Shown here: positions 54,767 to 61,571 of the stretch, piece by piece
Numbering within the stretch: position 1 is the stretch's first letter
Layout: every line of letters starts with the position of its first letter
Assembly: GCF_001636315.1 (NCBI RefSeq)
Contig: NZ_KV440949.1
Coordinates: forward strand, 4,544,084 to 4,608,083
Direction of reading: 5' to 3'
DNA from: Neobacillus mesonae
GTDB lineage: Bacteria > Bacillota > Bacilli > Bacillales > Cytobacillaceae
Length of the DNA: 64,000 nucleotides
The notes under the pieces: model-generated
The model's input: the letters and a program-made list of their open reading frames with translations, nothing else
What the model was told of the DNA's origin: nothing
The model's database searches: none
Made by a program: the position numbers and the translations under genes

Positions 54767-56644
54767 ATGTCTCAAAAACTAAACGCTCCCACAGACGAAG
54801 CAGAGCTAAGAACCATCCTTGACAGACTCTATCAAAGCACTCGGAATTCTATTGAAGATGACGTGTTGCCGAGTTTTAAAGGACTCTTAGAAGTGGCGAT
54901 TAGCAGGACAGTTATAATATCGGCAATTCATAAAATAAAAGCTAACAAAGGTAGTAAAACGGCTGGTACTGATAACGTCATAATGCAAGACATACTATCC
55001 AAACAATTTGCCGAGGTTATAGACTTAGTTCAAACAACAATGGAAAACTATAAACCAAAAGAAGTAAGAAGGGTTTATATACCAAAGCCTGGTAATAAGG
55101 AAAAACGATCTTTAGGAATCCCTGCGCTTATTGATAGAATAATACAGGAATGTATTAGAATGACAATCGAGCCGATTCTTGAAGCACAATTCTTTAAACA
55201 CTCATATGGATTCAGACCTATGAGAGACGCCAAACAAGCAGTAGAACGGGCAATCTTCATTGGAACTAAGATTAAATATAACTGGGTGGTTGAAGGAGAC
55301 ATTAAAGGATTCTTCGATAATGTCAATCATAATATCCTCATAAAGCAACTTTGGCACATGGGAATCAGAGATAGACGAATCCTCATGATAATCAAAGAAA
55401 TGCTCAAAGCAGGAATTATGAATGAGATAAAAAGAAACGAATTAGGAACTCCACAAGGAGGAATAATCTCCCCTCTTTTAGCGAATGTTTACCTCCACAA
55501 ACTTGACGAATGGGTTTCAAGAGAGTGGGAAGACAAAGAGCTAAGAAATGGAACTAAATCAAGAATAGCGAAACTTAGTTCCTTACGGAATTATTCTTCC
55601 ATAACAAGACCTGAATTCTTTCTACGGTATGCAGATGATTGGGTTCTCTTTACAAATAGTAAGGAAAATGCGGAAAAATGGAAGTACAGGATTAAAGAAT
55701 TTCTTAACGACAAACTTAAACTTGAACTATCCGACGAGAAAACCTATATCACGAATATGAAAAAGAAACCTATTAAGTTCCTTGGCTTTCGAATTAAAAT
55801 GATTCAGAAAGGCAACGGACATGTGGGATATTCATATCCAGATAGAGACAAACTCGAAAAGAAATTCAAGGAAATAAGTAAAGACTTAAAGAAACTCAAA
55901 TTCTGTTCGGATGAAGAATGGTTGATAAATGACATCAATGTAATTAACAGCAAGTTTAGAGGCATTATCAATTATTACAACTCCTCACCAGGCATTAACT
56001 TAAGCATGAGAGATTTTAGAGAAAATCTAAAATACACTGCATATAAAAGTATAAAGAAATATGGTGGCGACTGGATTCCAGCAAATCAATGTCAAAACCT
56101 TAAAACCTTCTATCCCGAAAGGACTGAACAAGTCCCTGCGGTTAAATATAAGAACCATTGGATAGGATTTATTTCACTAAGTTTTGCAACTTGGGTAAAA
56201 TACCCAAAGAAAAACCAAGACGAAACTCCGTACTCAGTGGAAGGAAGAGAGCTATACTTCAAAAGGTCGAAAAGTAGACCACTATTACTCAGAACAGAAG
56301 CTCTTTTGAACTCCGAACACCTTGCATTAATACTTGCAGGAAATAAGCGTAAACTTTACACCTACGAATATTTTATGAATAGATGTAATGCGTTTAACAG
56401 GGACAAAGGAAAATGCTCTATATGCAGAGAAACCTTAACAGGTTTCGGGGATACACAAACCCACCATATAGATAACAAATTACCTTTCGACCAAGTTAAT
56501 AAAGTTCCCAATCTCGCCACGACCTGTAACAAATGCCATACTTTAATACATGCGAAGGAATTAACCGACAAGGAAACATTCCATTTGAAGAAGAATTCAA
56601 TTCTTAAGCTTCATAAATATCGTAAATTGGCATTAAGGGAGTAA
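54767..56644 (+). CDS. ltrA: Group II intron-encoded reverse transcriptase/maturase with HNH endonuclease
   Basis: Splices its own intron and moves it by retrohoming. RT blocks include KANKGSKTAGTDN, VRRVYIPKPG, HSYGFRPMRDA, GDIKGFFDNV, TPQGG (228-232) and YADD (288-291); then the maturase X region, and a C-terminal HNH domain with paired CxxC (550/553, 587/590), HH (566-567) and His595. 625 residues, no break, so it looks active. ATG follows TAGGGTG. Arginine is mostly AGA, unlike neighbouring ribosomal genes rich in CGT, which fits a mobile origin. Confidence 0.93.
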   Translation: MSQKLNAPTDEAELRTILDRLYQSTRNSIEDDVLPSFKGLLEVAISRTVIISAIHKIKANKGSKTAGTDNVIMQDILSKQFAEVIDLVQTTMENYKPKEVRRVYIPKPGNKEKRSLGIPALIDRIIQECIRMTIEPILEAQFFKHSYGFRPMRDAKQAVERAIFIGTKIKYNWVVEGDIKGFFDNVNHNILIKQLWHMGIRDRRILMIIKEMLKAGIMNEIKRNELGTPQGGIISPLLANVYLHKLDEWVSREWEDKELRNGTKSRIAKLSSLRNYSSITRPEFFLRYADDWVLFTNSKENAEKWKYRIKEFLNDKLKLELSDEKTYITNMKKKPIKFLGFRIKMIQKGNGHVGYSYPDRDKLEKKFKEISKDLKKLKFCSDEEWLINDINVINSKFRGIINYYNSSPGINLSMRDFRENLKYTAYKSIKKYGGDWIPANQCQNLKTFYPERTEQVPAVKYKNHWIGFISLSFATWVKYPKKNQDETPYSVEGRELYFKRSKSRPLLLRTEALLNSEHLALILAGNKRKLYTYEYFMNRCNAFNRDKGKCSICRETLTGFGDTQTHHIDNKLPFDQVNKVPNLATTCNKCHTLIHAKELTDKETFHLKKNSILKLHKYRKLALRE

Positions 56645-56677
56645 AGTTAATCACTGTAATGAATATATCTTGATGGA

Positions 56678-56764
56678 ACGCCGTATGCGGGGAAACTCGC
56701 ACGTACGGTGTGAAGCGGGGGAAAACAGCTCCTACAAGTAATGTTGAGGATGACTGTTACCTAT
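56678..56764 (+). other. Group II intron domains D5 and D6
   Basis: D5: ACGCCGTA (56678-56685) pairs with TACGGTGT (56704-56711), upper stem GCGGG/CTCGC and GAAA tetraloop, bulge ACG; the catalytic triad reads CGC instead of the commoner AGC. D6: AACAG (56724-56728) with CTGTT (56754-56758), TCCT with AGGA, leaving A56753 bulged as the likely branch point. By usual spacing (7-8 nt) the intron would end at 56760 (AC), 10 nt before the frame-restoring junction. Confidence 0.75.
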
Positions 56765-56770
56765 CGCTAA

Positions 56771-57093
56771 CGCTCGACCCAGCTTATGCACAAAAATTAG
56801 GCGTTAACATTGATGAATTATTACTTTCCCAGCCAGATACTGGCGAGCAGGCGCTTGAGATCGCTGAAGCATTAGTACGAAGCGGTGCAGTAGATATTAT
56901 TGTTATCGACTCTGTTGCTGCGTTAGTACCAAAAGCTGAAATTGAAGGTGAAATGGGTGACTCCCATGTAGGTCTTCAAGCGCGCTTAATGTCGCAAGCA
57001 CTTCGTAAACTATCTGGTGCTATAAACAAATCGAAGACAATTGCTGTCTTCATAAACCAAATCCGTGAAAAAGTCGGAGTAATGTTTGGAAAT
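56771..57093 (+). CDS. recA: RecA, exon 2 (residues 96-203)
   Basis: Continues from the split codon 96 (G + CG = Ala) with LDPAYAQKLGVNIDELL, Walker B-type IIVIDSVAALVP, loop L1 EGEMGDSHVGLQARLM, and INQIREKVGVMFGN. It ends at Asn203, at the edge of DNA-binding loop L2. Upstream in-frame codons (56710-56770) belong to the intron tail and are not RecA. Without removal of the next intron, translation stops after QLVVA. Confidence 0.93.
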
Positions 57094-57425
57094 CAACTTG
57101 TAGTTGCTTAGTCTATTGATAGAGTAAGGAGTTTACACTGGGTTTCCCTTGCTAGTGATAGCATGAAAAATACCTTGTGAACCCTATTGCCTAGGGGTGT
57201 GATGGAAACATTGCTAACGGTGAAGCCCTCCAATAAAACTGGGTAATACCGTGCCAAGCCTTACAAAGTTGTGAGGAAGGTTTAGAGACTAGCGAAAGGG
57301 GCTTTAGAGCTAACCGAGTAGCGTACGGCAGGGGATAGGCTGCTGCCGGAAGTGCAAGGCTCTCTATTTTAAATAGAGATGAAGAGATAGTCCATACTAT
57401 AGAGATGGTAAATCTATAGAGTTAG
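57094..57425 (+). ncRNA. Group I self-splicing intron in recA (332 nt, no ORF)
   Basis: 5' exon ends in T (AAT) and intron ends in G, as group I introns require. P1: exon GGAAAT pairs with GTTTCC (57142-57147), ending in the U-G pair. P10: CTGG (57138-57141) pairs with exon CCAG (57426-57429). P4: ACGGT/ACCGT (57217-57221, 57248-57252). P7: R element TTTAGAGACTA (57281-57291) with S element AAGAGATAGTCC (57382-57393), pairing GACTA/TAGTC. Too short for a homing endonuclease. recA group I introns are known in the B. cereus/anthracis group. Confidence 0.92.
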
Positions 57426-57857
57426 CCAGAGACTACGCCTGGGGGGCGTGCGCTGAAATTTTACTCGACAATTCGTCTTGAGGTCCGCCGTGCTGAAACA
57501 TTAAAGCAAGGCAATGAGATGGTTGGTAACAAGACAAAAATCAAAGTTGTCAAAAATAAAGTGGCTCCTCCATTCCGTACTGCTGAAGTAGATATAATGT
57601 ATGGAGAAGGAATTTCTAAGGAAGGCGAAATCATCGATTTAGGCTCAGAATTAGATATCGTCCAAAAGAGCGGTTCATGGTATTCCTACAATGATGAAAG
57701 ACTTGGTCAAGGACGCGAAAATGCGAAGCTGTATTTAAAGGAAAATCCTGATGTCCGTCTTGAAATTCAGCAAAAAATCCGTGAGCATTACGGTTTAGAT
57801 GGGGAGAAAACCGTCACTGAAACTAATGACGACGAGCAATTTGAATTACTAGATTAA
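57426..57857 (+). CDS. recA: RecA, exon 3 (residues 204-346)
   Basis: Begins with PETTPGGRALKFYST (loop L2) and runs through RLEVRRAETLKQG and KVVKNKVAPPFRTAEVDIMYGEGISKEG to a C-terminal domain ending in an acidic tail (TNDDEQFELLD). In frame with exon 2 after removal of 57094-57425. Sum of exons is 1041 nt, 346 residues, the normal size. No pbpX follows, unlike B. subtilis. Confidence 0.94.
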   Translation, partial: PETTPGGRALKFYSTIRLEVRRAETLKQGNEMVGNKTKIKVVKNKVAPPFRTAEVDIMYGEGISKEGEIIDLGSELDIVQKSGSWYSYNDERLGQGRENAKLYLKENPDVRLEIQQKIREHYGLDGEKTVTETNDDEQFELLD

Positions 57858-57864
57858 TTTGTAT

Positions 57865-57895
57865 GGGCAAAGCCGAATATAGGTTTTGCCCTTTA
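57865..57895 (+). terminator. Terminator after recA
   Basis: 10-bp stem GGGCAAAGCC / GGTTTTGCCC (one G-U), then TTTATG. Weak T-run. The rest of the 300-base gap to rny is AT-rich and holds the rny promoter. Confidence 0.7.
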
Positions 57896-57998
57896 TGCTA
57901 CTGGAATAATTATTCAAATATAACAGTAATTATACATAAACTGCATAAAATCAATGGTTTAATTTCAAAATATTTGAAAAAGCCTTATGGAGTAAGCC

Positions 57999-58027
57999 TT
58001 GACAATGAATATATACACCTTTACAAT
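57999..58027 (+). promoter_or_regulatory. Sigma-A promoter of rny
   Basis: Perfect TTGACA (57999-58004), 17-base spacer, TACAAT (58022-58027). Leader about 130 bases. Confidence 0.8.
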
Positions 58028-58161
58028 TAACATGTATATTTTACATTTTTGGTAATATTACAATGCGAAAAGCCTTAGTGCTTGCTGTATGTTGAGTCTA
58101 AACAATGTACATGCCGACACTTAAAAAACGTTAAAAGTTCATAGCAAGAGGAGGTGTAACG

Positions 58162-59721
58162 ATGGACCCAATTACTATCATCTCCATTTTGCTTGGCCTT
58201 ATCGTCGGTGCCGTTGTTGGCTATTTTGTTCATAAATCCATTGCTGAAGCAAAAGTTACTGGTGCAAAAAATGCTGCGGAACAAATTATTGAAGATGCGA
58301 AACGTGATGCTGATGCATTGAAAAAAGAAGCTTTGCTGGAAGCAAAGGATGAAATTCACAAGCTTCGCTCAGAAGCAGAACGTGAGGTTCGTGAACGAAG
58401 AAATGAAATGCAAAAACAAGAAAACCGTTTACTGCAAAGAGAAGAGAATTTAGATCGAAAAGAGGAAACGTTAAACAAGCGTGAAAATCTTTTAGAAAAG
58501 AAGGATGATTCTCTAAACCAAAGACAACAGCATATTGAAGAGATGGAAAGCAAAGTGGACGAGTTGGTAAGAAAACAACAAACAGAACTCGAACGAATTT
58601 CGAGCTTAACGCGTGATGAAGCTAAAACCATCATCCTAGAAAGAATGGAAAAAGAACTTTCCTATGAAACCGCGATGATGATTAAAGAAAGCGAAAGTCG
58701 TGCGAAAGAGGAAGCAGATAAAAAAGCGAAAGAAATTTTATCGCTAGCAATCCAACGTTGCGCTGCTGACCACGTTGCGGAAACAACTGTCTCGGTCGTT
58801 AATCTGCCGAATGACGAAATGAAGGGCAGAATCATTGGTCGTGAAGGCCGAAATATTCGTACCCTTGAAACATTAACAGGTATTGACTTAATTATTGACG
58901 ATACTCCTGAAGCAGTCATTCTATCAGGTTTTGATCCAATCCGTCGTGAAACTGCCCGTCTGGCACTTGAGAAGCTTGTTCAAGACGGCCGTATCCATCC
59001 TGCACGAATTGAGGAAATGGTTGAAAAATCCCGTCGTGAAGTGGATGAGTATATTCGTGAAGTCGGAGAACAAACCACCTTTGAGGTTGGCGTTCATGGA
59101 CTTCACCCAGACCTCATCAAGATTCTGGGCCGCTTAAAATTCCGTACAAGCTACGGACAAAATGTGTTAAAGCACTCAATGGAAGTAGCACAGCTTTCAG
59201 GGCTGCTGGCTGCTGAGCTAGGTCAGGACGAAACGCTGGCAAGACGAGCAGGTTTGCTTCATGATATTGGTAAAGCGATTGACCATGAAGTAGAAGGAAG
59301 CCATGTTGAAATTGGGGTTGAACTTGCAACTAAATACAAGGAGCACCCAGTAGTAATAAACAGCATCGCCTCCCATCATGGAGATACGCCGCCTACGTCG
59401 ATTATTGCAGTGCTTGTAGCCGCTGCTGACGCTTTATCGGCTGCTAGACCAGGCGCTCGAAGTGAAACATTAGAAAACTATATTAGACGTCTTGAAAGAC
59501 TTGAAGAGATTTCCGAGTCATATGAGGGTGTTGAGAAATCCTTTGCCATTCAAGCAGGGCGTGAAGTACGGATTATTGTTAGACCTGATGCAATTGATGA
59601 TCTTGCGGCACATCGTTTAGCACGAGATATCCGCAAACGTATTGAAGAAGAATTGGATTATCCAGGACATATTAAAGTGACAGTCATTCGTGAAACACGA
59701 GCTGTTGAATATGCAAAATAA
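58162..59721 (+). CDS. rny: Ribonuclease Y
   Basis: Membrane-anchored endoribonuclease that starts decay of many mRNAs in Bacillus. N-terminal membrane helix (ISILLGLIVGAVVGYFV), long charged coiled coil (about 30-205), KH domain (MKGRIIGREGRNIRTLE), and HD domain (RRAGLLHDIGKAIDHE; HPVVINSIASHHGD). 519 residues. AAGAGGAGGTG precedes the ATG. Confidence 0.97.
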   Translation: MDPITIISILLGLIVGAVVGYFVHKSIAEAKVTGAKNAAEQIIEDAKRDADALKKEALLEAKDEIHKLRSEAEREVRERRNEMQKQENRLLQREENLDRKEETLNKRENLLEKKDDSLNQRQQHIEEMESKVDELVRKQQTELERISSLTRDEAKTIILERMEKELSYETAMMIKESESRAKEEADKKAKEILSLAIQRCAADHVAETTVSVVNLPNDEMKGRIIGREGRNIRTLETLTGIDLIIDDTPEAVILSGFDPIRRETARLALEKLVQDGRIHPARIEEMVEKSRREVDEYIREVGEQTTFEVGVHGLHPDLIKILGRLKFRTSYGQNVLKHSMEVAQLSGLLAAELGQDETLARRAGLLHDIGKAIDHEVEGSHVEIGVELATKYKEHPVVINSIASHHGDTPPTSIIAVLVAAADALSAARPGARSETLENYIRRLERLEEISESYEGVEKSFAIQAGREVRIIVRPDAIDDLAAHRLARDIRKRIEEELDYPGHIKVTVIRETRAVEYAK

Positions 59722-59745
59722 GCGGTGCGTCTGCACCGCTTTATT
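59720..59745 (+). terminator. Terminator after rny
   Basis: AAGCGGTGC pairs with GCACCGCTT, loop GTCT, then TTATTT. Confidence 0.85.
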
Positions 59746-59809
59746 TAATTTCTGAAAAATTATGTTACAATCAAACAAGAATGATTTTTATAAATGAAAG
59801 GGAAATTAG

Positions 59810-60607
59810 ATGAATTTACTTTTTATCGGCGATATTGTCGGCTCTCCCGGGAGAGATATGGTGAAAGAATATTTGCCAAAATTAAAAGAGAAATACAGCC
59901 CACAATTAACCATCATTAATGGGGAAAATGCTGCTGGGGGAAAAGGAATCACAGAAAAAATTTATCGTCAGTTTTTAGAGCAAGGTGCACAAGCCGTAAC
60001 ATTGGGGAATCATGCTTGGGATAACCGGGAAATCTTTGAATTTATTGATGATGCGAAATACTTGGTCCGTCCGGCCAACTTCCCAAAGGATACACCGGGG
60101 AAAGGACTTATTTTTATCAAAATAAATCAATTAGAAGTGGCCATTATCAATTTACAAGGCCGTACATTCATGAACCCGATTGATTGTCCATTTCAAAAGG
60201 CAGATGAATTAATTTCTATTGCCAGAGAAAGAACACCTTTGATCTTTGTTGATTTTCATGCCGAAGTAACGAGCGAGAAGCAGGCGCTTGGCTGGTATTT
60301 AGACGGTAAGGTTTCAGCTGTAGTCGGAACCCATACACACGTCCAGACAGGAGACCATCGAATTTTGCCCGGGGGCACTGCCTACTTGACAGATGTAGGG
60401 ATGACAGGGCCGTATGACGGCATTTTGGGGATGGAGCGGTCTGCTGTCCTGAAACGCTTCTTAACAAGCCTTCCTGTCCGCTTTGAAGTCCCTACGACAG
60501 GCAGAAACCAATTAAGTGCCGTTAACATAGAATTAGACAACAAAACAGGACTGGCGAAAAAAATCAAACCAATCCTTATTAATGATGACAACCCATTCTT
60601 TTCATAA
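59810..60607 (+). CDS. ymdB: YmdB, metallophosphoesterase (phosphodiesterase)
   Basis: Calcineurin-like phosphodiesterase; in B. subtilis it acts on 2',3'-cyclic nucleotides and governs biofilm versus motility choice. Metal motifs: FIGDIVGSPGRD, NGENAAGGKG, GNHAWDNRE, DFHAE, GTHTHVQTGD. 265 residues. Placed after rny as in other Bacillus. Confidence 0.94.
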   Translation: MNLLFIGDIVGSPGRDMVKEYLPKLKEKYSPQLTIINGENAAGGKGITEKIYRQFLEQGAQAVTLGNHAWDNREIFEFIDDAKYLVRPANFPKDTPGKGLIFIKINQLEVAIINLQGRTFMNPIDCPFQKADELISIARERTPLIFVDFHAEVTSEKQALGWYLDGKVSAVVGTHTHVQTGDHRILPGGTAYLTDVGMTGPYDGILGMERSAVLKRFLTSLPVRFEVPTTGRNQLSAVNIELDNKTGLAKKIKPILINDDNPFFS

Positions 60608-60620
60608 ACAACAATAAAAA

Positions 60621-60667
60621 GCGGTGTCAGGCACCTTGTGAATTTTTCACATGGTACCTGACACCGC
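60621..60667. repeat. Dispersed palindromic repeat, copy 2 (two stem mismatches)
   Basis: 22-nt arms around TTT starting GCGGTGTCAGGCACC and ending ACCTGACACCGC; near-identical to 3803-3847 with C-A and T-T mismatches in the stem. Lies 14 bases after ymdB. Confidence 0.85.
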
Positions 60668-60700
60668 TTTTAGGCATTTATATTGACTTTTTTTGTCCAA

Positions 60701-60730
60701 GCCGGAATATGTCTTTTGTTTCTTGAATAT
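60701..60730 (+). promoter_or_regulatory. Candidate sigma-H promoter of spoVS
   Basis: GCCGGAATA (60701-60709), 12-base spacer, CTTGAATAT (60722-60730); fits the sigma-H pattern RnAGGAwww / RnnGAATww with a few changes. spoVS of B. subtilis is sigma-H dependent. Confidence 0.5.
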
Positions 60731-60811
60731 AGTAGCAGTGGAATGTTATATACCTGATTTGTCCATGAAACTGATCATGCGGAATCGGGATTTTACAAGG
60801 GGGAGCTAGGA

Positions 60812-61072
60812 ATGGAAATATTAAAAGTTTCAGCAAAATCTAATCCTAATTCTGTAGCTGGTGCACTTGCCGGAGTTCTGCGTGAAAGAGGTGCGGCAGA
60901 AATACAGGCAATTGGTGCAGGTGCATTGAATCAAGCCGTAAAGGCAGTAGCCATTGCTCGAGGATTTGTAGCACCTAGCGGAGTTGATTTGATTTGTGTC
61001 CCGGCGTTTACCGATATTTTAATTGACGGTGAAGAACGCACAGCTATAAAGTTAATTGTAGAACCACGTTGA
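60812..61072 (+). CDS. spoVS: Stage V sporulation protein S
   Basis: Small Alba-like protein (86 residues) needed for normal sporulation and coat formation. Conserved MEILKVSAKSNPNSVAGALAG and IQAIGAGALNQAVKAVAIARGFVAP. ACAAGGGGGAGC upstream. Confidence 0.96.
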   Translation: MEILKVSAKSNPNSVAGALAGVLRERGAAEIQAIGAGALNQAVKAVAIARGFVAPSGVDLICVPAFTDILIDGEERTAIKLIVEPR

Positions 61073-61120
61073 AGCATTAAATTCCAACTTAATAACGTGG
61101 AAATAAAAAAAGAAATATTT

Positions 61121-61157
61121 ACCTGCCTGGTTGTTAAAAACAAGCAGGTTTTTTTTG
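61121..61157 (+). terminator. Terminator after spoVS
   Basis: ACCTGC...TTGT pairs with ACAAGCAGGT (imperfect), then T8. Confidence 0.75.
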
Positions 61158-61571
61158 TGTTTAATACAGAGCATTCCTTTTTCTGGATAATATATCGCTT
61201 TCACGAAAAAATATTATTTTAATATATTAATGTCTGTATAAAATAATAAGCTATGAAACTAAATAGAACTAGATTAAAATATATAAGGATTCAGGAAATA
61301 CTCTTTTTTAGTGGGGGGTTTTTCAATAAAGAAAGTGTTGAATTGAAATAATAAAAAAAGATTCATATTTTAGACACTAATTTGCTCTAAAGGGTTGCAT
61401 TTTTTGAGACATAGGTCTAGAATTGAAAGCGTTTAGTAAGCATCCAAAATTCTAGTATTTAGACTATAGACAATATAAATAGACTAATTTCTAGTGATTT
61501 ACTTGGAAAAGTGCTACACTAATACATGATTCAAGCTACTTATTTTTTACATATCCAAAGGGGTGTAAGTA
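61158..61571. other. AT-rich noncoding region before korA with cre-like site
   Basis: About 410 bases without a gene. At 61424-61437 TGAAAGCGTTTAGT matches 12 of 14 positions of an ideal CcpA cre (TGAAAGCGTTTACA), flanked by an inverted pair CTAGAATT (61418-61425) / AATTCTAG (61449-61456). A TTTACT...TAATAC pair (about 61497-61524) could be the korA promoter, with a 16-base spacer. No small gene or RNA recognised. Confidence 0.4.

Larger units (their letters stand above)
53926..56770 (+). mobile_element. Group II intron inserted in recA
   Basis: Retroelement/ribozyme of about 2845 nt. Begins with the group II consensus GTGTG; domain I-III run to about 54760; the protein lies in domain IV; D5 is a 34-nt hairpin (56678-56711) and D6 follows. 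A stem-loop in domain I (54325-54340) carries CGTGTTT (54330-54336), which pairs with exon bases GAACATG (53919-53925): a likely EBS1-IBS1 contact fixing the 5' junction. The 3' limit given is the one that restores the RecA frame without extra residues; 56764 also keeps the frame but adds two residues. It reads in the recA direction. Confidence 0.88.

Noticed and set aside
56710..56770. N-terminal extension of the RecA middle ORF
   Set aside because: These codons are the D6 region and intron tail; RecA similarity begins only at LDPAYAQ.
57094..57425. Second group II intron or insertion sequence remnant
   Set aside because: No D5, no GTGYG start and no terminal inverted repeats; P1, P7 and P10 fit group I.
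53640..57857. recA as a decayed pseudogene with two interruptions
   Set aside because: All three coding parts are intact and join in one frame at junctions that match group II and group I rules; splicing explains the stops better than decay.
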